Source: Odobenus rosmarus divergens | Taxonomy: Eukaryota; Chordata; Mammalia; Carnivora; Odobenidae | DNA: 64,000 nucleotides | Assembly (NCBI RefSeq): GCF_000321225.1 | Contig: NW_004451516.1 | Span: forward strand, 455,504-519,503 | Reading direction: 5' to 3' | Shown: positions 45,472 to 54,430 of the stretch, piece after piece | Position numbering within the stretch: the first letter of the stretch is position 1 | Layout: each line of letters begins with the position of its first letter | Made by a program: the position numbers and the translations under genes | Notes under the pieces: generated by a model | The model's input: only the letters and a program-made list of their open reading frames with translations | Database searches by the model: none | What the model was told of the DNA's origin: nothing

Positions 45472-45689
45472 AACATCAATGACCTAGATGCAAGACAACC
45501 AGAAATCAAAAAGATATAAAAATTCCAGCAGATGTGAGAACTCAGCAAAATTAAAGGTCCTAAAACAACCAGCACCTTTATCCAGGGGGCATTCACTGTT
45601 TGTGTGACCACATATAGGACCACACCATAATTTTTTTTAAATCATATACTAAGACAAAAGCAAAACCAACAAAATAAAACTAAGCCTTT

Positions 45690-46113
45690 GACCCCAGAAA
45701 TAGTTTATTACTTTATGCTTTTATCTTAGCCATAATGATACAACAAATGTGGCAACAAATTACAGACCTGTAATTCTCACCTAATCTCCAAGCACTTCTT
45801 CACGATTCCAGTCCCACTAGAGATAGGTGCGCTATACTAGCTCTGACCAAAAAAACTGTGAGCAGAAGTAACGTGTGTCACTTCCAGGCTGAGGTGGGGA
45901 AAAGCCCCAGAGGAATCCCACACAGATTTTCATGCCCTGCTTCAGGGAATGTGGAAAGCTAGTGCTGAGATTACCAAGTCAAGGTGGAACCTTGCTTAAG
46001 GTAAGCTGCCCTGGAGACCCACTAGGCATACTGGAGGCTTTAATACACTAGCACATTGAGATTTCTGGGTTGGTTTGTTACGGAGGCATAGCCTAGCCTC
46101 CCTGACTAATACA
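45690..46113 (+). mobile_element. MLT1-like LTR
   Basis: The 3' end is diagnostic: GCACATTGAGATTTCTGGGTTGGTTTGTTACGGAGGC then CTCCCTGACTAATACA. The upstream CTTCCAGGCTGAGGTGGGG and TGTCACTTCC text also fits. The 5' end is uncertain and no TSD was established. Confidence 0.7.
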
Positions 46114-47130
46114 GCACCTCCAAACTTTCTCTCTTTGTATTCCACAGTATTTCAATCCATTTACCACAAAGGTACTTATCTCTATGTAAGTTTTCGGCAT
46201 TGTTATTTAGATAGTCTTTGCTGAGTTAGACAAGTGTATTCTTAAGACCTCTCATTCATTGCATTATAAAAAGCATGGTATAAATGATTTGGATCTTAAA
46301 AAATAACACATCACAAACTAGTATTTAAATTCAAAAGTGTAAAAGAAACATTGGCAATGTGCATCTATAGGAAACAAACAAAACAAGAGACAAGAGAATT
46401 GATTAATTGTACCTACTTTTTTTCTGTCAGTCATATTGAAGAGACCTAAAAGTTATTTGCTCATTTAAGACCAACACATACAAGAAGTACCAGAAATCAG
46501 TTTCTTACTGTTAAAATATATATGTGTATGTGTGATTAAAGTATCTTTGATTTGCATATTAAAAGTAACAGAATTCAGTTTCAAGAAGAAATGTGGATAA
46601 AGCAGAATCTTATCAACTACAACCAAAAGAACAACAAAAACAACAACAACAAAAAAAATGTTAGCATAACTGCAGCTGGCAGCCCAGTAACTACTGAGTG
46701 GCTATCTGTAAATGCAAACATGTAAGTTAATGACTAATATGTCTCACTTAGCTGAACGAGTCAGTATGCTCGGAATCCAAGCCATTCAGCTCTGCACTGC
46801 CTCAATGGAGCTGAAGTGGTTGTAGTGGAAGCACACTTGGGTCTCCCAGGACAACCAAAAATATATGTGCTTGCCCATCATCTTGACATATTCCTAAAGA
46901 AATATAAAGCCTATTTAAAATAGCACTAAGGCCCAGGGAAAATCTGTGGCACTTATATTCAGATGGACATAAAACTACATTTTCCAGTTTGGCAGCTTCT
47001 CACGACATAAATTCCTAAAGATTTTAACTGCATACCTTTTTCAGCACAGGAAAGTTGTGCTTAACTGTCTGCATTAGAAGAGTGATTTTCAGGATGGAGT
47101 GCAGAGTGGGAAAGGTGAGGGGAGGCATAT
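46114..47130. other. Unassigned DNA
   Basis: A (CAA)n run at about 46632-46655. Otherwise nothing recognised. Confidence 0.45.
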
Positions 47131-47149
47131 TAAAATCATCAAGGGAGAG

Positions 47150-47330
47150 GGTGCCTGTGTGGCTCAGTTGGTTAAGGGTGGGACTCTTGATTTCGGCTGA
47201 GGTCAGGATCTCGGGGTTGTAAGATCGAGCCCTGCTTCAGGCTCCATGCTGAGCATGGAGCCTACTTAAGATCCTCTCCCTCTCCCTCTCTCCCTCCTCG
47301 GGCCTCCCCTGTCTCTTAAAAAAAAAAAAA
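47150..47330 (+). mobile_element. Older Can-SINE subfamily copy
   Basis: GGTGCCTGTGTGGCTCAGTTGG head, GGACTCTTGATTTCGGCTGA body, GGAGCCTACTTAAGATCCTC, CT-rich and poly-A. TSD AAAATCATCAAGGGAGAG / AAAATCACCAAGAGAGA at 47132-47149 and 47331-47347. Confidence 0.92.
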
Positions 47331-47349
47331 AAAATCACCAAGAGAGAAT

Positions 47350-47950
47350 TTTCAAACCAGCTCACATCCCCACTCCACTCCCCTCCAGGGCTGATGTGCT
47401 CTTAGGACCTAGCGGGGAGTGGGGAGTGGGGAGGAGGGGGACAACATATAGGGACCTTAGTGATCCTTCTCCATCCCCTCACCATCCCTTATTTGCAACT
47501 CCTGAAATGAAAGGAAACACGTTTCTTTTTGTAAGATGTTTTTTAAACGTAGACTCCTGAGAGAACAAATACAAACAAAATAATCAGCAGAACAGTTTCA
47601 ATGTTCCGACGGATATTGAACCGAATGTTTCCTGAGCATTCTCCTTCACACTTGTGTTATCACAGAGCAGAACAACTTGTTCCAATTTTCTCACTTGACT
47701 CGCACATTCTGGGTAACAGAATGTCTCCCAATACTGAATGGCACTGGAGGGATTATGCTGAAAATCTCTTGTTCATGGCTTCCTTGAGTTTTAATGCAAA
47801 GGTAGGATTTAATTGTCTAATTATAATGTTCTGTATCTTCCCCAAATTTTCTTTTCTTCATCCTTTCATTGAAGTAAATTAATACATGCTTATTGCATGC
47901 TGTATAGTATCAATATTTATCAGAAACATGTAACCAATTTTATTTGATTC
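47350..47950. other. Unassigned DNA
   Basis: G-rich AGTGGGGAGTGGGGAGGAGG near 47415. The 93-codon plus frame at 47601-47882 (starting MFRRILNRMFPEHSPSHLC) has no domain I recognise and no splice or polyA context. Not called as a gene. Confidence 0.4.
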
Positions 47951-48450
47951 AATTGTGTAATTTGACTCGGGCTTCAAACCATATTGATTCAACTCCAAAA
48001 CATCTTAAATTATACCTTTCTTCTATCTCTACTACTGGAGCAGTAAATCCAACTCATCACCTCTCATGAGAGCATTATTTTCAGATTACCTACCCATCCA
48101 GCTATACTTCAAGATTTATTGCTCTCTAACCCAAATCTCATGGGGTCATACTGGATTAAAACCTGTTGTTCCTTCTGCACAAACTTAAAGACAAAATCTA
48201 AACTAAGACCTTTCACAAGTTTTAATCTCAAATCATGCAGCTCCCCACTGTGTATAGTATTCTCTGATCTCACTGAACCCATTAGAGTTTTGGAAAATTA
48301 TTCCTGATTACATCAGGATTTTTCTGTGACTTCACATATGTTTAGAATGCCTTTCCCCAAATTCTTTATTAAAAAAATAAAAATAAATTTTCCTATTGGT
48401 TCTTCAAGAAACAACTCAAATTATATTTCTTCTAAACATGTTTTGAGTAT
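47951..48450 (+). repeat. L2 LINE remnant
   Basis: AAACTTAAAGACAAAATCTAA, CTCTGATCTCACTGAACCC, TTTAGAATGCCTTTCCCCAAA and TTCTTCAAGAAACAACTCAAATTATA match the style and order of the L2 3' region (TGGAATGCCCTTCCCC, CTTCAGGTCTCAGCTCAAAT). Confidence 0.6.
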
Positions 48451-48454
48451 CTGT

Positions 48455-48880
48455 TACTGTGTAGTGAGTTGCTCTAATACATAGCCACTTTTGAAACAAC
48501 CAACATTTCTCATCTCACAGTTTCTGTGTTCAGGAATTTAGCTGGAACTTCACTGGTGGTTCCAACAGAGAATTCTCATGCAGTCAAGATTATGGCTGGG
48601 CTATAGTGATCTGAAGTCTTGACTGGAGAACCCACTCCCAAGATGGCTCACTCACTCACATGGCTATTGGCTCAAGTTCCTTGTTGACTATTGGCAGGAT
48701 GCGTCGGTTCCTCATAATGCACACCTCTCCATAGGGCTGCTAAAGTGTCCTAATGATATGGCAGCTGGCCTAGAGCAAGAAACTTGGGACAGCGAGGAGA
48801 CTACAGTGTCTTTTCTGAGAGACACTATCTATTCTGCCACATTCTATTCATTGGAAGTATTTCACTAAGTTCTGATAACA
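48455..48880 (+). repeat. Ancient interspersed repeat, family not assigned
   Basis: TGTTACTGTGTAGTGAGTTG, CATCTCACAGTTTCTGTGTTCAGGAATT, GATGGCTCACTCACTCACATGGC and CTGCCACATTCTATTCATTGGAAG form the recognisable skeleton of a common mammalian repeat (acaaaccacc...cacattctattgg type). I cannot name the family with confidence. Confidence 0.5.
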
Positions 48881-49464
48881 CTCAAGAAAAGCCTCCATGT
48901 TTTGCATAGAGGACTGTGAAAGAATTTATAGACTTATTTTTAAACCATCGTAAAATGTTTCAAGGATTTCCTCAGGAAGTTTGTTATTCTTTTTTCTGTA
49001 TTCCCAGTGTTTATCATACCAGGATTGCAAAGCTTAATATATTATATAATAAATTAATTTTAAAAGACATTTTAGGCTTTAACATGTAAACAACAAATTT
49101 CTACTTTGCTATTTCCATATGTTTCTTTTTTTTTCTAATGGCAGGATTTTATTTTATTTTATTTTATTTTATTTTATTTTATTTTATTTTTTAATTTTAT
49201 TATGTTATGTTAGTCACCATACAATACATCATTAGTTTTTGATGTGGTGATCCACAATCCATTGTTTTCGTATAACACCCAGTGCTCCATGCAGTACGTG
49301 CCCTCCTTAATACCCATCACCAGGTTAACCAGTCCCCCCTTCCCCCTCCCGTCTAAAACCCTGTTTGTTTCTCAGAGTCTGTAGTCTCTCATGGTTCATC
49401 TCTCCCTCCGACTTCCCCCCCCCATTTTTCCCTTCCTTCTCCTAGTGTCCTCCATGCTATTCCT

Positions 49465-49754
49465 TATGTTCCACAAATAACTGAAACCATATGATAATTG
49501 ACTTTCTCTGCCTGACTTATTTCACTTAGCATAATCTCCTCCAGTCCCATCCATGTGGATGTAAAAGTTGGGTATTCATCCTTTCTCATGGCTGAGTAAT
49601 ATTCCATTGTATATATGGGCCACATCTTCTTTATCCATTCATCTGTTGAAGGGTATCTCAGCTCTTTCCACAGTTTGGCTATTGCGGACATTGCTGCTAT
49701 GAACATTGGGGTGCATATGGCCCTTCTTTTCACTACATCTGTGTCTTTGGGGTA
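49465..49754 (-). pseudogene. L1 ORF2 C-terminal end
   Basis: After the gap the minus-strand frame shows MFIAAMSAIAKLWKELRYPS, WIKKMWPIYTMEYYSAM and IMLSEISQAEK, the C-terminal region of L1 ORF2p. It is very similar to the fragment at 4612-4890, so both derive from related carnivore L1 lineages. The stretch between this segment and the endonuclease part, including the reverse transcriptase, is absent from the window. Confidence 0.9.
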
Positions 49755-49804
49755 NNNNNNNNNNNNNNNNNNNNNNNNNNNNNNNNNNNNNNNNNNNNNN
49801 NNNN
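49755..49804. other. Assembly gap (50 N)
   Basis: A run of exactly 50 Ns inside L1 ORF2, probably a placeholder of unknown size. ORF2 resumes about 750-800 codons further on, so roughly 2.3-2.4 kb of L1 is likely missing. Confidence 0.98.
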
Positions 49805-50304
49805 TTTCTATTTCCTTGGTGTTAGTCATGATCTCTCCCCTTTCATTCATAATTTTATTAATTTGGGTCCTTTCTCTTTTCTTTTGAATAAGTCTGGCCT
49901 GTGGTTTATCAATCTTATGAACTCTTTCAAAGAACCAACTTCTGGTTTCGTTGATCTAATTCATTGATCTCTGCTTTAATTTTAATTATTTCTCTTCTAA
50001 TGCATGGCTTAGGCATCATTTGTTGATTTTTCTCTAGTTCTTTAAGGTGTAGAGTTGGTGAATTCGGGATTTTTCTATTTTTTTTTTGAGTGAGGCTTGG
50101 ATGGCTATGTATTTCCCCCTTAGGACCGCCTTTGCAGTATCCCATAGGTTTTGGACCGATGTGTTTTCGTTCTCATTGATTTCCATGAATTGTTTAAGTT
50201 CTTCCTTGATTTCCTGGTTGACCCAAACATTCTTAAGCAGAGTGGTCTTTAGCTTCCAAGTGTTTGAATTTCTGCCAAATTTTTCTTGTGATTGAGTTCC
50301 AGTT

Positions 50305-51003
50305 TTAAAGCATTATGGTCTGAGAATATGCAGGGAATAATCTCAATCTTTTGGTATGGTTGAGACCTGATTTGTGACCCAGTATGTGCTCTATTCTGGA
50401 GAAAGTTCCATGTGTGCTCGAGAAGAATGGGTATTCTGTTGTTTTAGGGTGGAATGTTCTGTAAATATCTATGAGGTCCATCTGGTCCAGTGTATCATTC
50501 AAAGCTCTTGTTTCCTTGTTGATTTTCTGCTTAGATGATCTGTCCATTGCTGAGAGTGGAGTATTGAGGTCTCCTACAATTAACGTATTCTTATCAATAT
50601 GACTTTTTATTTTGGTTAACAGTTGGCTTATGTAGATGGCTGCTCCCATGTTGGGGGCATAGATATTTACAATTGTTAGATCTTCTTGTTGGATAGACCC
50701 TTTAAGAATGATATAGTGTCCTTCTGTGTCTCTAGTTACAGACTTTAGTTTAAAATCTAATTTGTCTGATATAAGAATTACTACCCCAGCTTTCTTTTGA
50801 GGTCCGTTGGCATGGAAGATGGATCTCCATCCCTTCACTTTCAGTCTGGATGTATCTTTAGGTTCAAAATGAGTCTCTTGTAGGCAGCATATGGATGGGT
50901 CCTGTCTTTTTATCCAATCTGCAACCCTGTGCCATTCTATGGGAGCATTTAGGCCATTCACATTGAGAGTGATTATTGAAAGATATGAATTATTTGTCAT
51001 CAT
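50305..51003 (-). pseudogene. L1 ORF2 N-terminal endonuclease domain (disabled)
   Basis: Apurinic/apyrimidinic-type endonuclease of L1 ORF2p: the LNVNGLNAPI motif near residue 14, a CLQETH motif (catalytic Glu) near residue 43, the NIYAPN motif, and the VGDLNTPLS catalytic Asp-x-Asn. The later conserved SRIDHILGHKSGLN motif reads with Glu in place of the catalytic Asp. The Ser-Asp-His motif at the end is replaced by an out-of-frame tail, so the endonuclease appears inactive. The frame ends at 50305 and L1 homology continues leftward in other frames toward the gap. Starts 55 bp after the ORF1 stop, the usual bicistronic layout. Confidence 0.92.
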
Positions 51004-51058
51004 GTTGCCTGTGAAGACATTGTTTTTATAGATTGTCCCTGTAAATTTCTGTTGTATA

Positions 51059-51902
51059 TCACTCTTGGGGTCTTTCTCCTTTTATAGAACCCCCCCTCAA
51101 TATTTCTTGCAGGGCCGGCTTAGTGGTCACATATTCTTTCAGTTTCTGCCAGTCGTGGAAGCTCTGCATCTCTCCATCCATTCTAAATGAAAGCCTTGCT
51201 GGATAAAGTATTCTTGGCTGAATGTTCTTCTCATTTAGTACCCTGAATATGTCTTGCCAGGCCTTTCTGGCTTGCCAGGTCTCTGTGGATAGGTCTGACG
51301 TTATTCTGAGGTTCCTCCCTCTGTGTATAAGGAATCTCTTCCCCCTAACTGCCCTTAAGATGGTTTCCTTGGTTCTAAGATTTGCAAGTTTTACTATTAC
51401 ATGCCGGGGTGCTGGCCTGTTTTCCTTGATCTTGGGAGGGGTCCTCTCTGCCTCTAGGATGCGAATGTTTGTTTCATTCCCCAGATTAGGGAAGTTCTCA
51501 ACTACAATTTGCTCAAATACATCTTCTAGTCCTCTCTTTCTCTCCACTCCCTCTGGGATTCCAATTATTGACATTGGAACGCTTCATGGTGTCACTTATT
51601 TCTCTGAATCTATTTTCATGGGTTCTGAATTGTTTTTCCCCGGCCTCCTCTTTTCCCTTTTTATCTATTATCTTGTCTTCCAGGTCGCTTATTTGTTCTT
51701 CTGCCTCAGTTACCCTAGCTGTTAGATTATCTAGATTGGATTGGATCTCATTGATAGCATTTTTAAGTTCTGACAATTCAGCTTTCATTTCTGCCCTTAG
51801 AGACTCTATGTTGCCATTAATTGATTTCTCCATTCTAGCCATTGTCTTCGCAATTGCTAGCCTGAATTCCATCTCCGACATCTTGGTTATATCTGCATCC
51901 AT
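51059..51902 (-). pseudogene. L1 ORF1 (RNA-binding chaperone), one frameshift
   Basis: L1 ORF1p is the trimeric RNA-binding protein of the L1 ribonucleoprotein. The first part (51902 to about 51513) encodes an N-terminal segment and a heptad-like coiled coil (AELSELKNAINEIQSNLDNL, VTEAEEQISDLEDKI). The second part (about 51574-51059) encodes the RRM and C-terminal domain (IIGIPEGVERKRGLEDVFEQ, RHVIVKLANLRTKETILRA, QARKAWQDIFRVLNEKNIQP). The two parts are in different frames with the switch near 51560-51580. Otherwise well preserved, suggesting a fairly young element. Confidence 0.92.
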
Positions 51903-52844
51903 TTATAAATCTGCAGCATAAGCCCTAATCTCTGAGTCTTTTCTATTTTAGGGGCTCTTCCTCCTAGTCATTCTGTTGATGGGTGTTTGAGGGAATGTAT
52001 AGAGTCCAAATTATTGACCAGAACCCAAGCAAGATGCACCTGTTTTCTTGGGACCTTAGGGTTGCTGGCCTCTTGTTTTCCCAGCCTGTCTTCTGTGGGA
52101 AGGGCCTGCTGCGCTGTTACTCCGGCAACCCTGTTTGGGTGGAGTTGCCCTGCCCCCTGTGGCGGGGGATGGGCTCAGCGGGAATCAGTTTTGGGGGCTT
52201 TTGTTCTCTGGTGGCTTTCCCTGGTGGCTTTCAGCATCTCTTCCATGAGTCAGAGCAGAAGAGACTGTTTCCAACCCTCTGCCTCAGAGCAGAGAGACTG
52301 CAGTCTGTTCTTCAGTGAGCTCTCCAGGCCACATCGTCTCCGTTTCTGCCCATGCTGCTATAGACTGCAGCGGCCTGGGTTGTGCGCCCCTCCACAGCCC
52401 TCCCAGTCCTGCCTCCAGGTCAGAGCACGTCTCTGCCCTTTGTGCTTCTAAAACCACCAGCCGCCCCCAGATCGCATGCGCGACCCCGCTGCTCCAGGTT
52501 TCCGCCCTGGGGGCTGCCCTAAAGTCCTCTCCCCGCCGCTACCCATCTGTGAGTGTGTGCCCCGTCCCCAGCCCACGAGGCTGTCACTCACCGGCGGTGT
52601 AGGATCCCCGCGGCCAGGCACCCTCCCGCTGCCGTTTATCCTCCGATATCTGCCCGCGGAATCACGGCTCCCCATTTTGTACCTCAAAACCAACTGCCTG
52701 CGATATTCTGTTTGTAGAGATCCAGATCTTCTTACATCTCAGGCTGGTTTCATGGGTGCTCAGAGTGGTCTGGTAGATATCCAGCTCAGTTCCGAGGACC
52801 AGTTGAAATAGGGTCCCCTACTCCTCCGCCATCTTTCCTAGACC
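51903..52844 (-). promoter_or_regulatory. L1 5' UTR with internal promoter region, CpG-rich
   Basis: The 942-bp leader on the minus strand is the most GC- and CpG-rich part of the window (52300-52700, with many CG dinucleotides in CGCCGCTACC and CCGCGGCCAGGC-type text). It begins with the AAGATGGCGG motif, a YY1-type site (CCATCTT on the other strand) seen at L1 transcription starts. L1 5' UTRs contain an internal RNA polymerase II promoter; activity here is inferred. Open frames of 80-154 codons on both strands here reflect GC-rich composition. Confidence 0.8.
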
Positions 52845-53320
52845 CTAATGGCAGGATTTTAAATTGCTCTTTCTCTCAATGTGCTCCTCTGGCTAAATCA
52901 GCATGAACAGCAGGAGAACCCAGCAGCGGCACCAGAGGCCGCTATTTCCATATGTTTCAATCACAAGACCCCTAAAATTTGTTTTTCCACTAACCCAAAT
53001 TACTATTTCACACCTTTTTTTCCTCTAAATCTACAATACCCCTGCCCACTCCTCTCATTATCAGCAAGATAACCTGACTCATACTTCATTAAGCAAGTAG
53101 AAGGACTGAAATGGAAATTTCCTCATCTTTCTACCATCAAATATACACTTCTACCTGTAAAGTCTGCCTTGGTGCCTCCTCTTCCAATAGATGAGATGTT
53201 CTTGCTCCTATCTGCTTCTCCACTTCTGATTTGGATCATATCCCCTATCATCTTTCCAAAGACTTGAGGCATACAATAATCTCCTCTCCCTCAATTGATA
53301 ATTATAAATAATAGATGATT

Positions 53321-53452
53321 GGGTGGGTGGATGAATGGATGGATGGATGGATGGATGGATGGATGGATGGATGGATAGATGGATGGATAAGTGGATGGAT
53401 GGGAGGATGGATGGATGGATGGATGGATGGATGGATGGATGGATGGATGGAT
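53321..53452. repeat. (GGAT)n tetranucleotide array
   Basis: About 132 bp of GGAT/TGGA units with a few variants (GATGAATGGA, GATAGATGG, GATAAGTGG, GGGAGGATGG). It creates a spurious open frame of repeating Trp-Met-Asp-Gly. Confidence 0.97.
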
Positions 53453-53589
53453 AAGGAGAGAGAAAGGAAGAATTACATTCCCATGATCACACCTGCTTGC
53501 TGCTTCAAATTCCCCCCCCCTTTTTTTTTTGCTTCTTCTCCCAGTAATACTTCTCTAGATTGATGTCTAAAGTCATTCTCTTCATTTCC

Positions 53590-54430
53590 TCTCTTCCTAG
53601 CTTCTCATCAGTCTAATCTAACTGGACTTTGTCACCACTATTTTACAGGAACTGTGCTAAGCAAGAGCACCAAAACCCCATCATGTCCAAACTGTCACTT
53701 CTCTTCCCTTATCTTAAGCACTCAGCTATTTTACTACCCCTTCTCCTTGAAACATTTTCTCCTCTTGTGGCACTGCATTGTCTGGTGTTGCTCCTGGCTA
53801 ACCAGCTGCTCATTCTCAGCTCATTCACATCTTTAGATACCACTTTACACACTTCATTCTCACAAATCTGTATTTCCGGCTCTGACCTCTCCCCTTAACT
53901 CTCTGTCTAAAAAGCATTTGTTTCCATCTTAACATGTCCAAAACTGAACTCTTGATTTTCCCCCACATAGGTTCTTCTACCATGTTCCCCTTATTAGTAA
54001 ATGGTACTACAGCCTACCCAGTTGCTCACGCCAAAAACCCAATAGTTACTTTTTTTCTTTTTCCTCATATCCCAAATTAAAGCTATCAGAAGTCTTAACT
54101 TTAAAAATATATCCTAGCTCTCACCATTTCTTTCCATTCTTTATCATAGTGGTCCAACCATCATCATCTTTCACTTGCACTACTAAAATCTCCTCCTGCT
54201 TGCCCACCCATCATTCTTAACCAAAAATTCTACATTCCATACAAAAGCGAGAATGGGCTTTTAAAAATGCAGATCGGATCGTGTTGCTTCCCTGGTGAAA
54301 ACCCTCCAGTGAATTTTCCTTACACATAAAATCAAAAATCTTCAGCATGGCCTAGAAGCCCTTGCACCATCTCATCTCTGTCTATGTGATCTCATCCCAT
54401 GCAATTCTCCCCCATTGCTCAATACATTTC
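53590..54430 (+). repeat. L2/CR1-clade LINE remnant including RT region
   Basis: AACATGTCCAAAACTGAACTC, CCCAGTTGCTCACGCCAAAAACC, AAAATATATCCTAGCTCTCACC, GCAGATCGGATCGTGTTGCTTCCCTGGTGAAAACCCTCC and ATCTTCAGCATGGCCTAGAAGCCC are the ordered landmarks of the L2 ORF2 to 3' region. The frame 53629-53898 ends ICISGSDLSP, reminiscent of the L2 RT segment after the YADD motif (QIYISSPDLSP). Decayed, no intact ORF. Confidence 0.7.

Larger units (their letters stand above)
49152..52844 (-). mobile_element. L1 retrotransposon with complete 5' end, interrupted by an assembly gap
   Basis: Minus-strand order: 5' UTR (52844-51903, beginning GGTCTAGGAAAGATGGCGGA, a typical L1 start), ORF1 (51902-51059), ORF2 endonuclease part (51003 to about 49805), 50 Ns, ORF2 C-terminus (49754 to about 49465), 3' UTR and a (TAAAA)n tail (49190-49147). 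TSD CTAATGGCAGGATTTTA at 49135-49151 and 52845-52861 is perfect. The junction (minus strand TT/TAAAAT) fits the L1 endonuclease preference. Visible length is 3.7 kb. A full-length element would be about 6 kb, the shortfall matching the missing RT part of ORF2. Confidence 0.96.
49108..52958 (-). mobile_element. Outer short retrocopy (5'-truncated, polyadenylated), split by a full-length L1
   Basis: The 18-bp direct repeat GCTATTTCCATATGTTTC lies at 49108-49125 and 52941-52958. Inside the right copy is a 96-bp non-L1 sequence (52845-52940). Inside the left copy is a 9-T run (49126-49134), i.e. poly-A on the minus strand. Removing the L1 leaves a retrocopy of about 96 nt plus poly-A between perfect TSDs. 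On the minus strand it begins GGCCTCTGGTGCCGCTGCTG and ends CCTGCCATTAG before the A run. A CCTCTGG/CCAGAGG pair could form a hairpin. The source transcript is not identified. Confidence 0.85.

Noticed and set aside
47601..47882. 93-codon plus frame as a gene
   Set aside because: No recognised domain, splice signal or transcript context; adjoins L2-like sequence.
51222..51725. 167-codon plus-strand open frame
   Set aside because: It is antisense to L1 ORF1; its openness is a shadow of the real minus-strand coding sequence.
51987..52811. Overlapping plus-strand frames of 95-154 codons in GC-rich DNA
   Set aside because: They lie in the antisense of the L1 5' UTR; stop codons are rare because of high GC. 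No known domain.
53321..53452. Possible CRISPR-like array
   Set aside because: Units are 4 bp with no spacers, and the host is a mammal; simple microsatellite.
53315..53563. Frame with repeating Trp-Met-Asp-Gly
   Set aside because: Translation of the GGAT microsatellite, not a protein.
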